Positions 51,353 to 59,725 of a stretch of 64,000 nucleotides of DNA are shown piece by piece. Positions within the stretch are counted from its first letter, which is position 1, and every line of letters starts with the position of its first letter. Position numbers and translations under genes: made by a program. The notes under the pieces are model-generated. The model did no database searches, had not been told where the DNA came from, and saw nothing but the letters and a program-made list of their open reading frames with translations. The DNA is from Sphingopyxis sp. USTB-05 (lineage in GTDB: Bacteria; Pseudomonadota; Alphaproteobacteria; Sphingomonadales; Sphingomonadaceae): assembly GCF_023822045.1 (NCBI RefSeq), contig NZ_CP084712.1:372001-436000 (forward strand), written 5' to 3'.

Positions 51353-52116
51353 TTACTTGGGTGCCATGCGAATGGCGCCGTCGAGACGGATCGTTTCGCC
51401 GTTGAGCATCGGGTTCAGAACGATACTTTCGACCATCAGCGCATATTCGTCGGGGTGACCAAGGCGTGACGGAAATGGCACCTGTTTGCCGAGCGAATCC
51501 TGCGCCTCTTGCGGCAGCGACCCGAGCAGCGGTGTCCAGAAGATCCCTGGAGCGATTGTCATCACCCGGATGCCGTAACGGGCAAGTTCCCGGGCGATCG
51601 GCAGGGTCATACCAACAATGCCACCCTTTGAGGCTGCGTAGGCTGCCTGTCCGATCTGCCCGTCGAATGCGGCTACTGATGCCGTATTGACGATAACGCC
51701 GCGTTCCTCGGAGCCAACTGGGTCTGCTTCGTGAATCCGCGCTGCAAACTTGGAAAGGACATTGAAGGTCCCGATCAGGTTGATGTTCACGATCCGTGTG
51801 AAATCGCCCAGCGGCACGGCATTGCCGTCGCGTCCTATGACTTTCGCCGGCGGGCCGATGCCTGCACAATTGACCAGAATTCGGGCCTTCCCGTTCACCT
51901 CTTCAGCCTCGAGAATGGCCGAAGCAACCGCAGCCTCATCGGTAACGTTGACCTTGGCAAAGCGTCCGCCGATCTGATCGGCAAACGCGGTGCCCAGTTC
52001 GGCGTTCAGATCGAACAGGGTGACCTTGGCCCCGCGTGCTGCCAGCCGCTCGCCGTGGCAGCCCCAAGACCGGAGGCCCCGCCAGTAACGATTGCCGCAA
52101 CTCCCTCGACTTGCAT
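51353..52116 (-). pseudogene. SDR 3-hydroxyacyl-CoA dehydrogenase-like gene with a frameshift
   Basis: The natural ATG is at 52116 (reading MQVEGVAAIVTGGASGLGAA), but the frame breaks at 52051-52058. Restoring one base gives a continuous SDR with FDLNAELGTAFADQIG, then ILVNCAGIG and the YAASKGG active-site motif near the C-terminal half. The intact reading frame from 51898 lacks the cofactor-binding glycines, so as written the protein would be inactive. The best match by eye is the HSD17B10-type 3-hydroxyacyl-CoA dehydrogenase that pairs with acyl-CoA dehydrogenase and thiolase. A sequencing error is as likely as decay. Confidence 0.75.
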
Positions 52117-52144
52117 GGCGATCCCTTTCCTTGTCTCGCCCTCA

Positions 52145-53269
52145 TCAGAGCGCGCGAGCGATAATCATCCGCTGGATGTCAGAAGTGCCCTCGTAGATCT
52201 GGCAGACCCGCACATCGCGGTAGAGCTTGGCGAGGCCGAACTCTTCCAGATAGCCATAGCCGCCCAGCGTCTGGATCGCCCCGGACACGACCATTTCGGC
52301 CATTTCGGAGGCGAAGAGCTTGGCCATCGAGGCTTCCTTCAATGCTGGTGTTCCCGCATCGCGCAGGGCGGCCGCAGAAAGCACCATCAAACGTGCAGCT
52401 TCAAGCCGAGTGGTGAGGTCCGCAAGCCGGAAGCCCACGGCTTGGTGCTCGATGATCGGACGCCCCATCGAGACCCGGTCCTTCGCATAGGCGACAGCGA
52501 TCTCCAGCGCAGCCTGTGCCATGCCGACGGCCTGAGCAGCAATGCCGATGCGGCCGGTTTCGAGGTTGGCGAGCGCAATCCGGTATCCGTCACCCGGCGC
52601 ACCGAGTACCAAGTGATCTTCGACAAACAGGTCATCGAACCGCAGCGCGCAGGTATCCGATGCCGCCTGGCCGAGCTTGTGCTCGACCTTGTCGACCACA
52701 TAGCCGATCCGGTCGGTTGGAACGAGGAAAGCTGTTATGCCCTTGCGGCCTGCCGCGGGGTCGGTAACCGCCACGGCCATCACCACCTTGGCAATTCGCC
52801 CCGAGGTGATGAACTGCTTGGATCCGGTCAACCGCCAGCCACCGGCAACACGCTCGGCCCTGGTGCGGATCGCCGCGGCATCTGATCCCGCGTCACTTTC
52901 GGTCAGCGCGAAAGCGCCGATCATCCGGCCGGATATCAGTTCCGGCAGAAACCGCTGCTTCTGCTCGGGCGTACCGTCCTTGAGCAGGCCGGAAACAAGG
53001 ATCGAGTTCTGGATCGACACGATGGTCGACAGCGCCCCGTCCGTCGCAGCCAGCTCGATGAGTGACAAGGCGTAGGAAACATAATCCGCGTCCGATCCGC
53101 CATAAGCTGCAGGCGCGATCAGCCCGAACAGACCAAGCGATCCAAGCTCCTCGAACAGGTCGTCAGGATAACCGCCCGCGCGCTCGTAGTGTGCGGAATT
53201 GGGGCGAATCCGTTCCTGGGCAAAGGCGCGGACGCCGTCGCGAATTGCCACCTGTATTTCACTGAGCAT
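52145..53269 (-). CDS. Acyl-CoA dehydrogenase
   Basis: This protein of about 374 residues catalyses FAD-linked 2,3-dehydrogenation of acyl-CoA. Signatures: AFALTESDAGSDAAAIRTRA, GSKQFITSGRIAKVVMAVA, LGGYGYLEEFGLAKLYRDV and the catalytic Glu in QIYEGTSDIQRMII. The start is one of two adjacent ATGs (53269 or 53272), since similarity begins at MLSEIQVAIRDGVRAFAQER. It is divergent from the alcohol dehydrogenase; the 165-base gap holds a CAAAAGTATGGG box. Confidence 0.92.
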   Translation of the reverse strand: MLSEIQVAIRDGVRAFAQERIRPNSAHYERAGGYPDDLFEELGSLGLFGLIAPAAYGGSDADYVSYALSLIELAATDGALSTIVSIQNSILVSGLLKDGTPEQKQRFLPELISGRMIGAFALTESDAGSDAAAIRTRAERVAGGWRLTGSKQFITSGRIAKVVMAVAVTDPAAGRKGITAFLVPTDRIGYVVDKVEHKLGQAASDTCALRFDDLFVEDHLVLGAPGDGYRIALANLETGRIGIAAQAVGMAQAALEIAVAYAKDRVSMGRPIIEHQAVGFRLADLTTRLEAARLMVLSAAALRDAGTPALKEASMAKLFASEMAEMVVSGAIQTLGGYGYLEEFGLAKLYRDVRVCQIYEGTSDIQRMIIARAL

Positions 53270-53364
53270 CATGACGAGACGACACACCCTGCCTGCATTG
53301 GCCCGCCGCAGGAGACGGCGAGAGATCCAACGGGGGCTAGGTGACATCGCAATCGCGGCGCCAA

Positions 53365-53380
53365 GACAAAAGTATGGGGC
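53365..53380 (+). promoter_or_regulatory. GACAAAAGTATGGGGC box upstream of the alcohol dehydrogenase
   Basis: It lies in the divergent gap between the acyl-CoA dehydrogenase and the alcohol dehydrogenase, ending 54 bases before the latter's ATG and pointing toward it. It shares CAAAAGTATGGG with 36920-36932 and 41609-41636. Confidence 0.5.
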
Positions 53381-53434
53381 TGATCGCTGTGTGAGCTGGA
53401 AGAGGAGTACGACGACAAAACCGGGAGACTAGAG

Positions 53435-54541
53435 ATGCATGGCACCGCAGCAATCCTGCGCAAGGCGAACCAGCCCTTTTCGATCGAAGCGGTAAAAATC
53501 GATCCGCCGCGTGCCGGCGAGGTCCTTGTCCGAATCCGTGCGGTCGGCATCTGCCACACCGACATGGTTTTCGCCTCTGGCGCGATGGGATCACCCTTTC
53601 CCCTGATCCTCGGGCATGAAGGCGCGGGCGTCGTCGAAGCGGTTGGCGAAGGTGTGACCAAGGTCCGACCCGGCCAGAAGGTCCTGTTGACATTCAATTC
53701 CTGCGGGCAGTGCGGGCAATGCCACGGCGGCGATCCGGCCTATTGTCAGGAATTCGTCGCGCTCAACTTTGCCTGTGTTCGGGGCGATGGCAGTTCGTGT
53801 GTCCACGATGAAGCCGGCCAGGTTTCAGCAAGGTTCTTCGGGCAGTCGTCGTTCGCCTCACACGCAATTGCCGACGAGCGCAATGTGATCGCTCTCCCTG
53901 ACGATGCTGACCTGAGGACCCTCGCGCCGCTCGGCTGCGGTATCCAGACCGGGGTTGGTGCCGTGCTGCGCTCGCTAAAGGCGCAGAAGGGATCGAGCCT
54001 GGTCGTCCTCGGCGGAGGCGCGGTGGGCCTTAGCGCGGTTCTGGGAGGCAAAATCGCTGGCTGTGCGACCATCATCCTGATCGAACCGCAGGAAGCGCGG
54101 CGGCAGCTGGCGATGGAACTGGGTGCGGATCATGTGATCGATCCGGCAGATGGCGACACGGCCGAGCAGGTCAGGGCCTTGCTACCGCAAGGCGCGAACA
54201 ACGTGGTCGATACCAGCGGTAATGTCGGGGCGATTTTTGCCGCGCTATCCATGCTGGCACCGCACGGCGCGCTGGGCCTGGTCGGCGTGCCCGGCAGCCT
54301 CGATGCGGCGCTGCCGCTGCCAATCGTGCCTGCCATAACCTATGGCTATACGATCAAAGGAATCATCGAGGGCGACAGCGATCCCGATACCTTCCTGCCC
54401 GAACTGATCGCGCTGCACGCTGCCGGAAAGCTGCCGATCGAGCGGTTCTCGACCATCTACCCGTTCGACCAGATCAACCAGGCGATTGCTGACAGCCATT
54501 CCGGCAAATGTGTGAAGGCGATCCTTGAACTCCCGGCTTGA
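53435..54541 (+). CDS. Zinc-dependent alcohol dehydrogenase (aryl/allyl-alcohol type)
   Basis: This 368-residue medium-chain dehydrogenase has catalytic-zinc residues in GICHTDMVFASG and GHEGAGVVEAVG. Structural-zinc cysteines lie in CGQCGQCHGGDPAYC, and the nucleotide fold is VVLGGGAVGLSAVLGGKIAG. The YGYTIKGIIEGDSDPDTFLP segment recalls benzyl, geraniol or similar primary-alcohol dehydrogenases. It would oxidise a primary alcohol to the aldehyde used by the next gene, 12 bases downstream. It has no overlap in role with AdhC, whose glutathione-binding features it lacks. Confidence 0.88.
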   Translation: MHGTAAILRKANQPFSIEAVKIDPPRAGEVLVRIRAVGICHTDMVFASGAMGSPFPLILGHEGAGVVEAVGEGVTKVRPGQKVLLTFNSCGQCGQCHGGDPAYCQEFVALNFACVRGDGSSCVHDEAGQVSARFFGQSSFASHAIADERNVIALPDDADLRTLAPLGCGIQTGVGAVLRSLKAQKGSSLVVLGGGAVGLSAVLGGKIAGCATIILIEPQEARRQLAMELGADHVIDPADGDTAEQVRALLPQGANNVVDTSGNVGAIFAALSMLAPHGALGLVGVPGSLDAALPLPIVPAITYGYTIKGIIEGDSDPDTFLPELIALHAAGKLPIERFSTIYPFDQINQAIADSHSGKCVKAILELPA

Positions 54542-54553
54542 AGGAACCTGACT

Positions 54554-55963
54554 GTGACCCAAGACACCCTGACCATGACGATTGGCGGCAAGGCTGCGTC
54601 GTCCGCTAACAGCCTCGATGTGTGCAACCCCGCGACCGGGCAGGTCTTCGCCACTGTGCCAGATGCCGGCGCGGCAGAGCTTGAAGCGGCCATCACCGCG
54701 GCCCGCAGCGCCTTCCCCGCCTGGCGCGACACGGCCTGGGCCGACCGCGCTGCAATCGTCAATCGCATCGGCGAGACCATCGCGGCGAATGCGGCGGAAC
54801 TGGCCGCGATGCTCACCCGCGAGCAGGGCAAACCGGCGGAGCAGGCCCAGTTCGAGGTCATGGCCGCCGCGCAGTGGTGCCAGGCAACCGCCACTCTGAC
54901 TTTGCCTGACCGCGAGATCGAGGCCGGGCCGGGACGCCGCCAGGTTACCCGCTATGTCCCGATCGGGGTGGTGGCCGGGATCTCGCCATGGAATTTTCCG
55001 GTGGTACTGTCGATTTGGAAGATCGCGCCGGCCCTGCTTGCAGGGAATACCTTGGTCCTGAAGCCTTCGCCGTTCACGCCGATGACCGTGCTGCGGATCG
55101 GCGAACTGGTGCGCGATTTCGTACCTGCCGGGGTGCTCAACATGATCACTGGCGGCGACGCGCTGGGGCCGCTGATGACCGCGCACCCGGGCTTCGACAA
55201 GGTCAGCTTCACCGGTTCGACGGCGACCGGACGCCGGGTGATGGCCAGCGCGGCGCCGACGCTCAAGCGGCTGACACTGGAACTGGGTGGTAACGATGCG
55301 GCGATCGTTATGCCGGACGTAAACGTGCCCGAAACGGCGGAAAGGCTGTTCTGGTCGGCCTTCACCAACAGCGGGCAGGTCTGCGTCGCGACAAAGCGCG
55401 CCTACGTCCACAGCGACATCTATGACGCGTTCCGCGATGAGTTGGTAAAACTCGCGGAGGCTGTGCCGATGGGCGACGGCAGCCAGCAAGGGACCGCGCT
55501 CGGACCGATCCAGAACAAGCCGCAGTACGACCGCGTCAGAGGCCTGCTCGCCGACTGTAAAGCGAACGGTTACCAGTTGCTCCAAGGAGACGCGCCGGAA
55601 GGAGAGGGCTTCTTCGTCCCCGTCACTTTGGTCGACAATCCCCCCGAGGACAGCCGCATCGTTCGGGAAGAACAATTTGGCCCGATCCTGCCGCTCTTGC
55701 GCTTTTCCGATGTCGAAGAAGTCATCGCCAAAGCAAACAGCTCTGACATGGGACTAGCCGGAACAGTTTGGTCTGCGGACACCGAGGCCGCGATGCGCAT
55801 CGCCGAGCAGATGGACACGGGAAATGTCTGGATCAACGAAGGTCTTGCGTTGTCTCCATTCGCGGCGTTCAGTGGCCGCAAGCAATCGGGCGTTGGAGTC
55901 GAGAATGGGATCGAAGGATTGATGACCTATGTCGAGCCGAAGACATTTCTAGTTTCGCACTGA
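54554..55963 (+). CDS. NAD(P)-dependent aldehyde dehydrogenase
   Basis: This 469-residue ALDH-superfamily enzyme has VAGISPWNFPVVLSIWKIAP, VSFTGSTATGRRVM, catalytic Glu in LELGGNDAAIV and catalytic Cys in NSGQVCVATKR. It oxidises an aldehyde to the acid, the logical partner of the alcohol dehydrogenase before acyl-CoA synthetase activation. The GTG start lies 12 bases after that gene. Confidence 0.92.
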   Translation: MTQDTLTMTIGGKAASSANSLDVCNPATGQVFATVPDAGAAELEAAITAARSAFPAWRDTAWADRAAIVNRIGETIAANAAELAAMLTREQGKPAEQAQFEVMAAAQWCQATATLTLPDREIEAGPGRRQVTRYVPIGVVAGISPWNFPVVLSIWKIAPALLAGNTLVLKPSPFTPMTVLRIGELVRDFVPAGVLNMITGGDALGPLMTAHPGFDKVSFTGSTATGRRVMASAAPTLKRLTLELGGNDAAIVMPDVNVPETAERLFWSAFTNSGQVCVATKRAYVHSDIYDAFRDELVKLAEAVPMGDGSQQGTALGPIQNKPQYDRVRGLLADCKANGYQLLQGDAPEGEGFFVPVTLVDNPPEDSRIVREEQFGPILPLLRFSDVEEVIAKANSSDMGLAGTVWSADTEAAMRIAEQMDTGNVWINEGLALSPFAAFSGRKQSGVGVENGIEGLMTYVEPKTFLVSH

Positions 55964-56284
55964 GTTTGGAACGTCCGGTTGATTTTTAGTGCGATGAATC
56001 AGCAATGATTGAAATCATCCAACGTGGATACACCTAATCTAAGACTGCCGTGTAAATTTGTTCCGCCGAGCTGGCTCACTAAGTGTCAAACAGATCTCGC
56101 TGAGGCGAAAAGTGCATCCGCTTGAGGAACTATTCGACAGGCTGAGTCTTGAGTGTACGCCCTTGGAGGTGCCGACGGGATTTGGCTCGACTTGGCCTGC
56201 ACCCGCCAAATTCATCGCATAGCATTTTCATTCGTACACCAATCTACCGGGAATTTTGTCGAAAAAGAGAGGGCATAACTGGTA
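55964..56284. other. Intergenic stretch without recognised features
   Basis: These 321 bases between the aldehyde dehydrogenase and the small secreted protein show no convincing gene, palindrome or terminator. Composition is more AT-rich than the neighbours. Confidence 0.5.
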
Positions 56285-56518
56285 ATGAGAGTAAGTCGTG
56301 CCATCCTGTTTTTTGGCGCTGCGGCGCTAGCGCAGCCGCCTCTCGGCGCAAGCGGGCATGTCCTCACGATTCCCGCGTGCGGCGGCCAAAAGGTCCGACT
56401 TTTGCAAATCCCTCCCGACCCTGACGATCCCGTCAGAGGTCCAGATTGCGCAAAGGTCTGCCATTCACCAGCCGAACGGCGTGAGCGGTCTGCGGCTGGC
56501 AAACGCGCATGTAATTGA
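56285..56518 (+). CDS. Small secreted cysteine-containing protein of unknown function
   Basis: This 77-residue protein begins with a signal peptide (MRVSRAILFFGAAALAQ...GASG). A short mature part follows containing LTIPACGGQKVRLLQIP and DCAKVCHSPAERR, an arrangement of three spaced cysteines before a basic tail. I recall similar tiny proteins in other sphingomonads, but none with a known role. It lies just outside the IS3 left end. Confidence 0.5.
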   Translation: MRVSRAILFFGAAALAQPPLGASGHVLTIPACGGQKVRLLQIPPDPDDPVRGPDCAKVCHSPAERRERSAAGKRACN

Positions 56519-56943
56519 AACTTCGTGTGTTGATTTCGGTGAATCCGCGCATCGGCTGGGGAGGTTACCCTGACCGGCCCCCACCGAGTGGTCCGCGGGG
56601 ATTGTTAGTGCATTGACGCCTCCATCGCCATTGTTGGCCGTAGGTGGAGCGAAGCGGAACCGGAGGGCGACACTGGCGATGGAACGGCCTCCGGCGCGGG
56701 TGGTCGATATCCCAGCGAGCCGTGCGGCCGGACGGTGTTGTAATGTCGTCGCCATGCCTCGATCAGGATGCGGGCTTCGGCGAGCGAGTAGAAGATCTCG
56801 CCGTTGAGCAGTTCATCGCGCAGTGACCCGTTGAAGCTCTTGCAATAGCCATTCTCCCATGGCGATCCGGGGGCGATGTAGAGCGTCTTCACGCCGACCT
56901 TCGCCAGCCATTCCTGCACCGCCGTCGCGATAAATTCCGGGCC

Positions 56944-58601
56944 ATAGCACATTGGGAAGCTGCCTATTGGAGGGCCGCAATGCCTTGATGGGGACAAGGG
57001 CGCGTAGCGCCCGCCGGCTTCATCAAGGCAGTCATGACCGGCCAGCAGGTCTCTAAAGAGAAGTTGTCGACACAACCTTTGGAGGCTGACCGATCATGAC
57101 CAAGCTGCATTCTACGCCACCCGACGCCGTCCTGGTAGCCATCGATATGTCGAAGCACCGCCAGGAAGTTCTCCTCGAACGACCGGAAGGCGGCCGCCGA
57201 CGCCGTATGACCGTCATGGCGACGAAGGCGGACTATGACCGGCTGGCTGACGATCTGACGGCCATCGGCAGGCCCGTGATCGTCGGCTTTGAAGCAACCG
57301 GCAACTATCACCGCACGTTGGCGCATCGCTTGCTGTCCGCCGGGTTCGAGCTTCGCCTGATTTCGTCGGTCGCCTTGGCCCGGACACGCGAAGCGCTGCA
57401 CAATGGCTGGGACAAGAATGATTCCAAGGACGCTCAGGTAATCCTGCATATGCTGAAGATCGGGGCGACGCAGCGCTATGTCGATCCGCTGGCTGCGGGC
57501 ATCAACGATCTGCAGGAGATGTCGAAGACCCACGAAGCCATTTCCAAGGCGAAGACCCAGACCTGGCATCGGATCCTCACCCATTATCTGCCGCTGTATT
57601 TCCCGGAGATCGAGCGTTTCGCGGGCAATAGCCGGTCCGACTGGTTCCTGGCGCTGATCGAACGATTCCCGACGCCGGGCAGCATCACCTCGATTGGGCG
57701 CGAGGCTTTCACCGAGCAGGTCTGGCCGCTGATCGGCCGCAAGGTTTCCAAGGCCCGGGTAGTCAACGACATTTACGAGACGGCCTGTGCATCGATCGCG
57801 CTGCCGATCGACGAAGATTCCACGGCGGTCGCCATGTTCCGTATGGTTATCGCCCAAGCACGCACCCTGATTCAGCAGCGCAACGAGATCGAGCGGATTG
57901 CCCATCACGCGCTGGCGACGAACAGCGATTATCAGCTCCTGCGTATGATCCCCGGCATCGGGCCGATCAACGCCCTGACGATCCTGGCCGAGGCCGGTGA
58001 CCTGCGGCGTTTCAGCCACCATCGCCAGTTCCTCAAGTTCTGCGGCCTCGACCTCGCCACCTACCAGTCAGGGATATTTCGGGGGCGGACCAAACTATCA
58101 AAGTACGGCAACGCTCGGCTGCGACGCACCTTCTGGATGGCCACGCAGGTCGCGATCCGACAACCCAACAACAGCTTCCGCGACAAGCTCTCCCGCTATG
58201 TCGACGGCCATGCCAGCGATCCCGATCGCCGCCGCAAGGCAATGACCGCTCTCACCGCCAAGATGGCGCGCGTCGTGCACGCCGTCATCAAGACGGGAAC
58301 CGAGTACCGCCCGTTCGTCGAACGGGCGGACACCAGATGGAAGGACCCCTCTCTGCTGTGCCGTGAGGGCGCTACGGCGACCCTGTAGATAATGTTCGGG
58401 CCTTCCATCTGGCATGCGTATCTCATTTTAAGGACGGTGAGGACCACGATCCCGAGGATCGATGGATCCTGTGTTTGCTATGGCCGAGAGCGCCTTCCTT
58501 GACGATGGAAGCCATCTGGATCATAAAATCACCAGCGCCGATCACCTTCGGCGCAACGAGACCTGCTGGCATTTTCCCGCTACGCTTTCCCAACATAGGA
58601 C
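56944..58601 (+). mobile_element. IS110-family insertion sequence inside the IS3 element
   Basis: About 1.66 kb lies between the IS3 flanks TTCCGGGCC (ending 56943) and GTTGTC (from 58602). Removing it restores the OrfB sequence exactly, apart from a possible shared C. TTGGGAA-type sequence appears near both ends in inverted orientation, but no long terminal repeats, as expected for IS110. Confidence 0.82.
57096..58388 (+). CDS. IS110-family transposase
   Basis: This 430-residue protein has an N-terminal DEDD RuvC-like domain (VAIDMSKHRQEVLLERPEGG, VIVGFEATGNYHRTLAHRLL, NDSKDAQVILHM). The C-terminal Transposase_20 domain carries a helix-hairpin-helix (LLRMIPGIGPINALTILAEA) and LKFCGLDLATYQSGIFRGR. 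The frame is intact, so the element could be active. Confidence 0.92.
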   Translation: MTKLHSTPPDAVLVAIDMSKHRQEVLLERPEGGRRRRMTVMATKADYDRLADDLTAIGRPVIVGFEATGNYHRTLAHRLLSAGFELRLISSVALARTREALHNGWDKNDSKDAQVILHMLKIGATQRYVDPLAAGINDLQEMSKTHEAISKAKTQTWHRILTHYLPLYFPEIERFAGNSRSDWFLALIERFPTPGSITSIGREAFTEQVWPLIGRKVSKARVVNDIYETACASIALPIDEDSTAVAMFRMVIAQARTLIQQRNEIERIAHHALATNSDYQLLRMIPGIGPINALTILAEAGDLRRFSHHRQFLKFCGLDLATYQSGIFRGRTKLSKYGNARLRRTFWMATQVAIRQPNNSFRDKLSRYVDGHASDPDRRRKAMTALTAKMARVVHAVIKTGTEYRPFVERADTRWKDPSLLCREGATATL

Positions 58602-59155
58602 GTTGTCAGACCGGATATGCGCCGGCGGACCGCGGGTGACGAACAGTTCGGCCAGCGCCGCGAGCACGTCGTCGCTCTTGAGCTTGCGCGCCACCGGCAA
58701 CGCCAGGCACTCCCGGCTCGCCTCGTCGATGATCGACAGGATCCGGTATTTGCGACCGTCATGCGTCCGCCCTTCGACGAAGTCGTAGGACCAGACGTGC
58801 CCGGGATACTCGGGTCGCAGCCGGATACATGATCCGTCGTTCAGCCACAGCCGCCCGCGCTTCGGTTGCCTTTGCGGTAACTTCAGCCCCTCGCGGCGCC
58901 AGATACGCTCGACCCGCTTGCGGTTCACATGCCAGCCCGCATCACGCAGCAACGCCGTCACTCGGCGATAGCCATAGCGACCATATTGCCGGGCGAGCGC
59001 AATGATATCCTCGGTGAGAGCGGCTTCGTCATCAGCCCCGCGGGGCACCTTGCGCTGTGTCGATCGATGTTGCCCGAGCACACGGCAGAGCCGTCGCTCG
59101 GACACCGGCATCATCGTCCTGATGTGGTCGATACAGCGCCTGCGGCGCGCGGGGC

Positions 59156-59434
59156 TCAGAAGTTTCCCCGGGCAGCTTCCTGCAGGATCAGCTTGTCGAG
59201 CGTCAGGTCCGAGATCGCGCGTCGAAGCCGCTGGTTCTCCTTCTCCAGATCCTTCATCCGGCGCGCCTGGTCGGTCTTCAGACCGCCATATTCCTTGCGC
59301 CACCGATAATAGGTCTGCTCGCTGATCGCGATCCGACGGCACGCCTCGGCGGTCGTAGCGCCCTGCGCCAGCACAACCTCCGCTTCACGCAGCTTGCCGA
59401 TAATCTCTTCCGGGCGATGCTTCTTGGCCGGCAT
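59156..59434 (-). CDS. IS3-family OrfA (helix-turn-helix protein)
   Basis: This 92-residue protein reads HRPEEIIGKLREAEVVLAQG, then ACRRIAISEQTYYRWRKEYG and a leucine-zipper-like C-terminus LEKENQRLRRAISDLTLDKL. It is typical of the IS407-like group. It overlaps the beginning of orfB in another frame, consistent with frameshift fusion. It is intact, but its partner is broken. Confidence 0.9.
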   Translation of the reverse strand: MPAKKHRPEEIIGKLREAEVVLAQGATTAEACRRIAISEQTYYRWRKEYGGLKTDQARRMKDLEKENQRLRRAISDLTLDKLILQEAARGNF

Positions 59435-59629
59435 TCATAATCTCCTTCGTCGTCCAAAATATCATCAATTTTGGACCACTCAGAAGGGGGCAGATCACTC
59501 GCGGAACGCTAGAAGGCATCGTTGCAGCTCAGGCGTGTTGCGAGCGTGTCCCAGACCACACACGCCGCGCATCACGTCAATTACAAGACACGGGTGTATT
59601 GACTTTGTCAAGATTTGGAGGCATCGTCA

Positions 59630-59647
59630 CGATACAGGAGTGTATCG
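59630..59647. promoter_or_regulatory. Palindromic operator CGATACA-N4-TGTATCG upstream of receptor 4
   Basis: A perfect 7-bp inverted repeat with spacer GGAG, 78 bases before the receptor ATG. It has the same architecture as the TetR sites but with CG outer arms, shared with 63565-63582. Confidence 0.6.
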
Positions 59648-59650
59648 GAG

Positions 59651-59676
59651 CCTGAACCAGGTTGCACCTGTTCAGG
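59651..59676 (+). promoter_or_regulatory. Leader hairpin before receptor 4
   Basis: CCTGAACCAGGT (59651-59662) can pair with ACCTGTTCAGG (59666-59676) with one bulged base and a TGC loop. It starts three bases after the palindrome and ends about 50 bases before the ATG, so it would lie at or near the 5' end of the receptor mRNA. Confidence 0.4.
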
Positions 59677-59725
59677 CCCACGACTGCGTTCGCCACTCGG
59701 TGTGCCTAATAAAGGGGGGGTTGAC

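Larger units (their letters stand above)
56605..59170 (-). pseudogene. IS3 OrfB integrase, split by the IS110 insertion
   Basis: The N-terminal portion (SERRLCRVLGQHRSTQRKVP, YGYRRVTALLRDAGWHVNRK, then HVWSYDFVEGRTHDGRKYRI) runs to the codons for AHIRSDN at about 58602. The C-terminal portion resumes at [17 protein letters not shown] near 56943 with [20 protein letters not shown] and [15 protein letters not shown]. Joining the two flanks gives an uninterrupted SDNGPEF catalytic motif. OrfB is normally made by a frameshift from orfA, so its exact start is approximate. Confidence 0.85.
56571..59497 (-). mobile_element. IS3-family insertion sequence, interrupted by an IS110-family element
   Basis: Terminal inverted repeats: TGACCGGCCCCCACCGAGTG at 56571-56590 continuing GTCC, matched by the complement TGATCTGCCCCCTTCTGAGT at 59497 downward, also continuing GGTCC. 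Net length without the inner element is about 1270 bp, normal for IS3. Genes orfA and orfB lie on the minus strand. No clear short target duplication was found. Confidence 0.82.

Noticed and set aside
54245..55675. A 476-residue antisense frame over the alcohol and aldehyde dehydrogenases
   Set aside because: Product of high GC and codon bias in the opposite strand. It lacks family motifs and crosses two unrelated genes.
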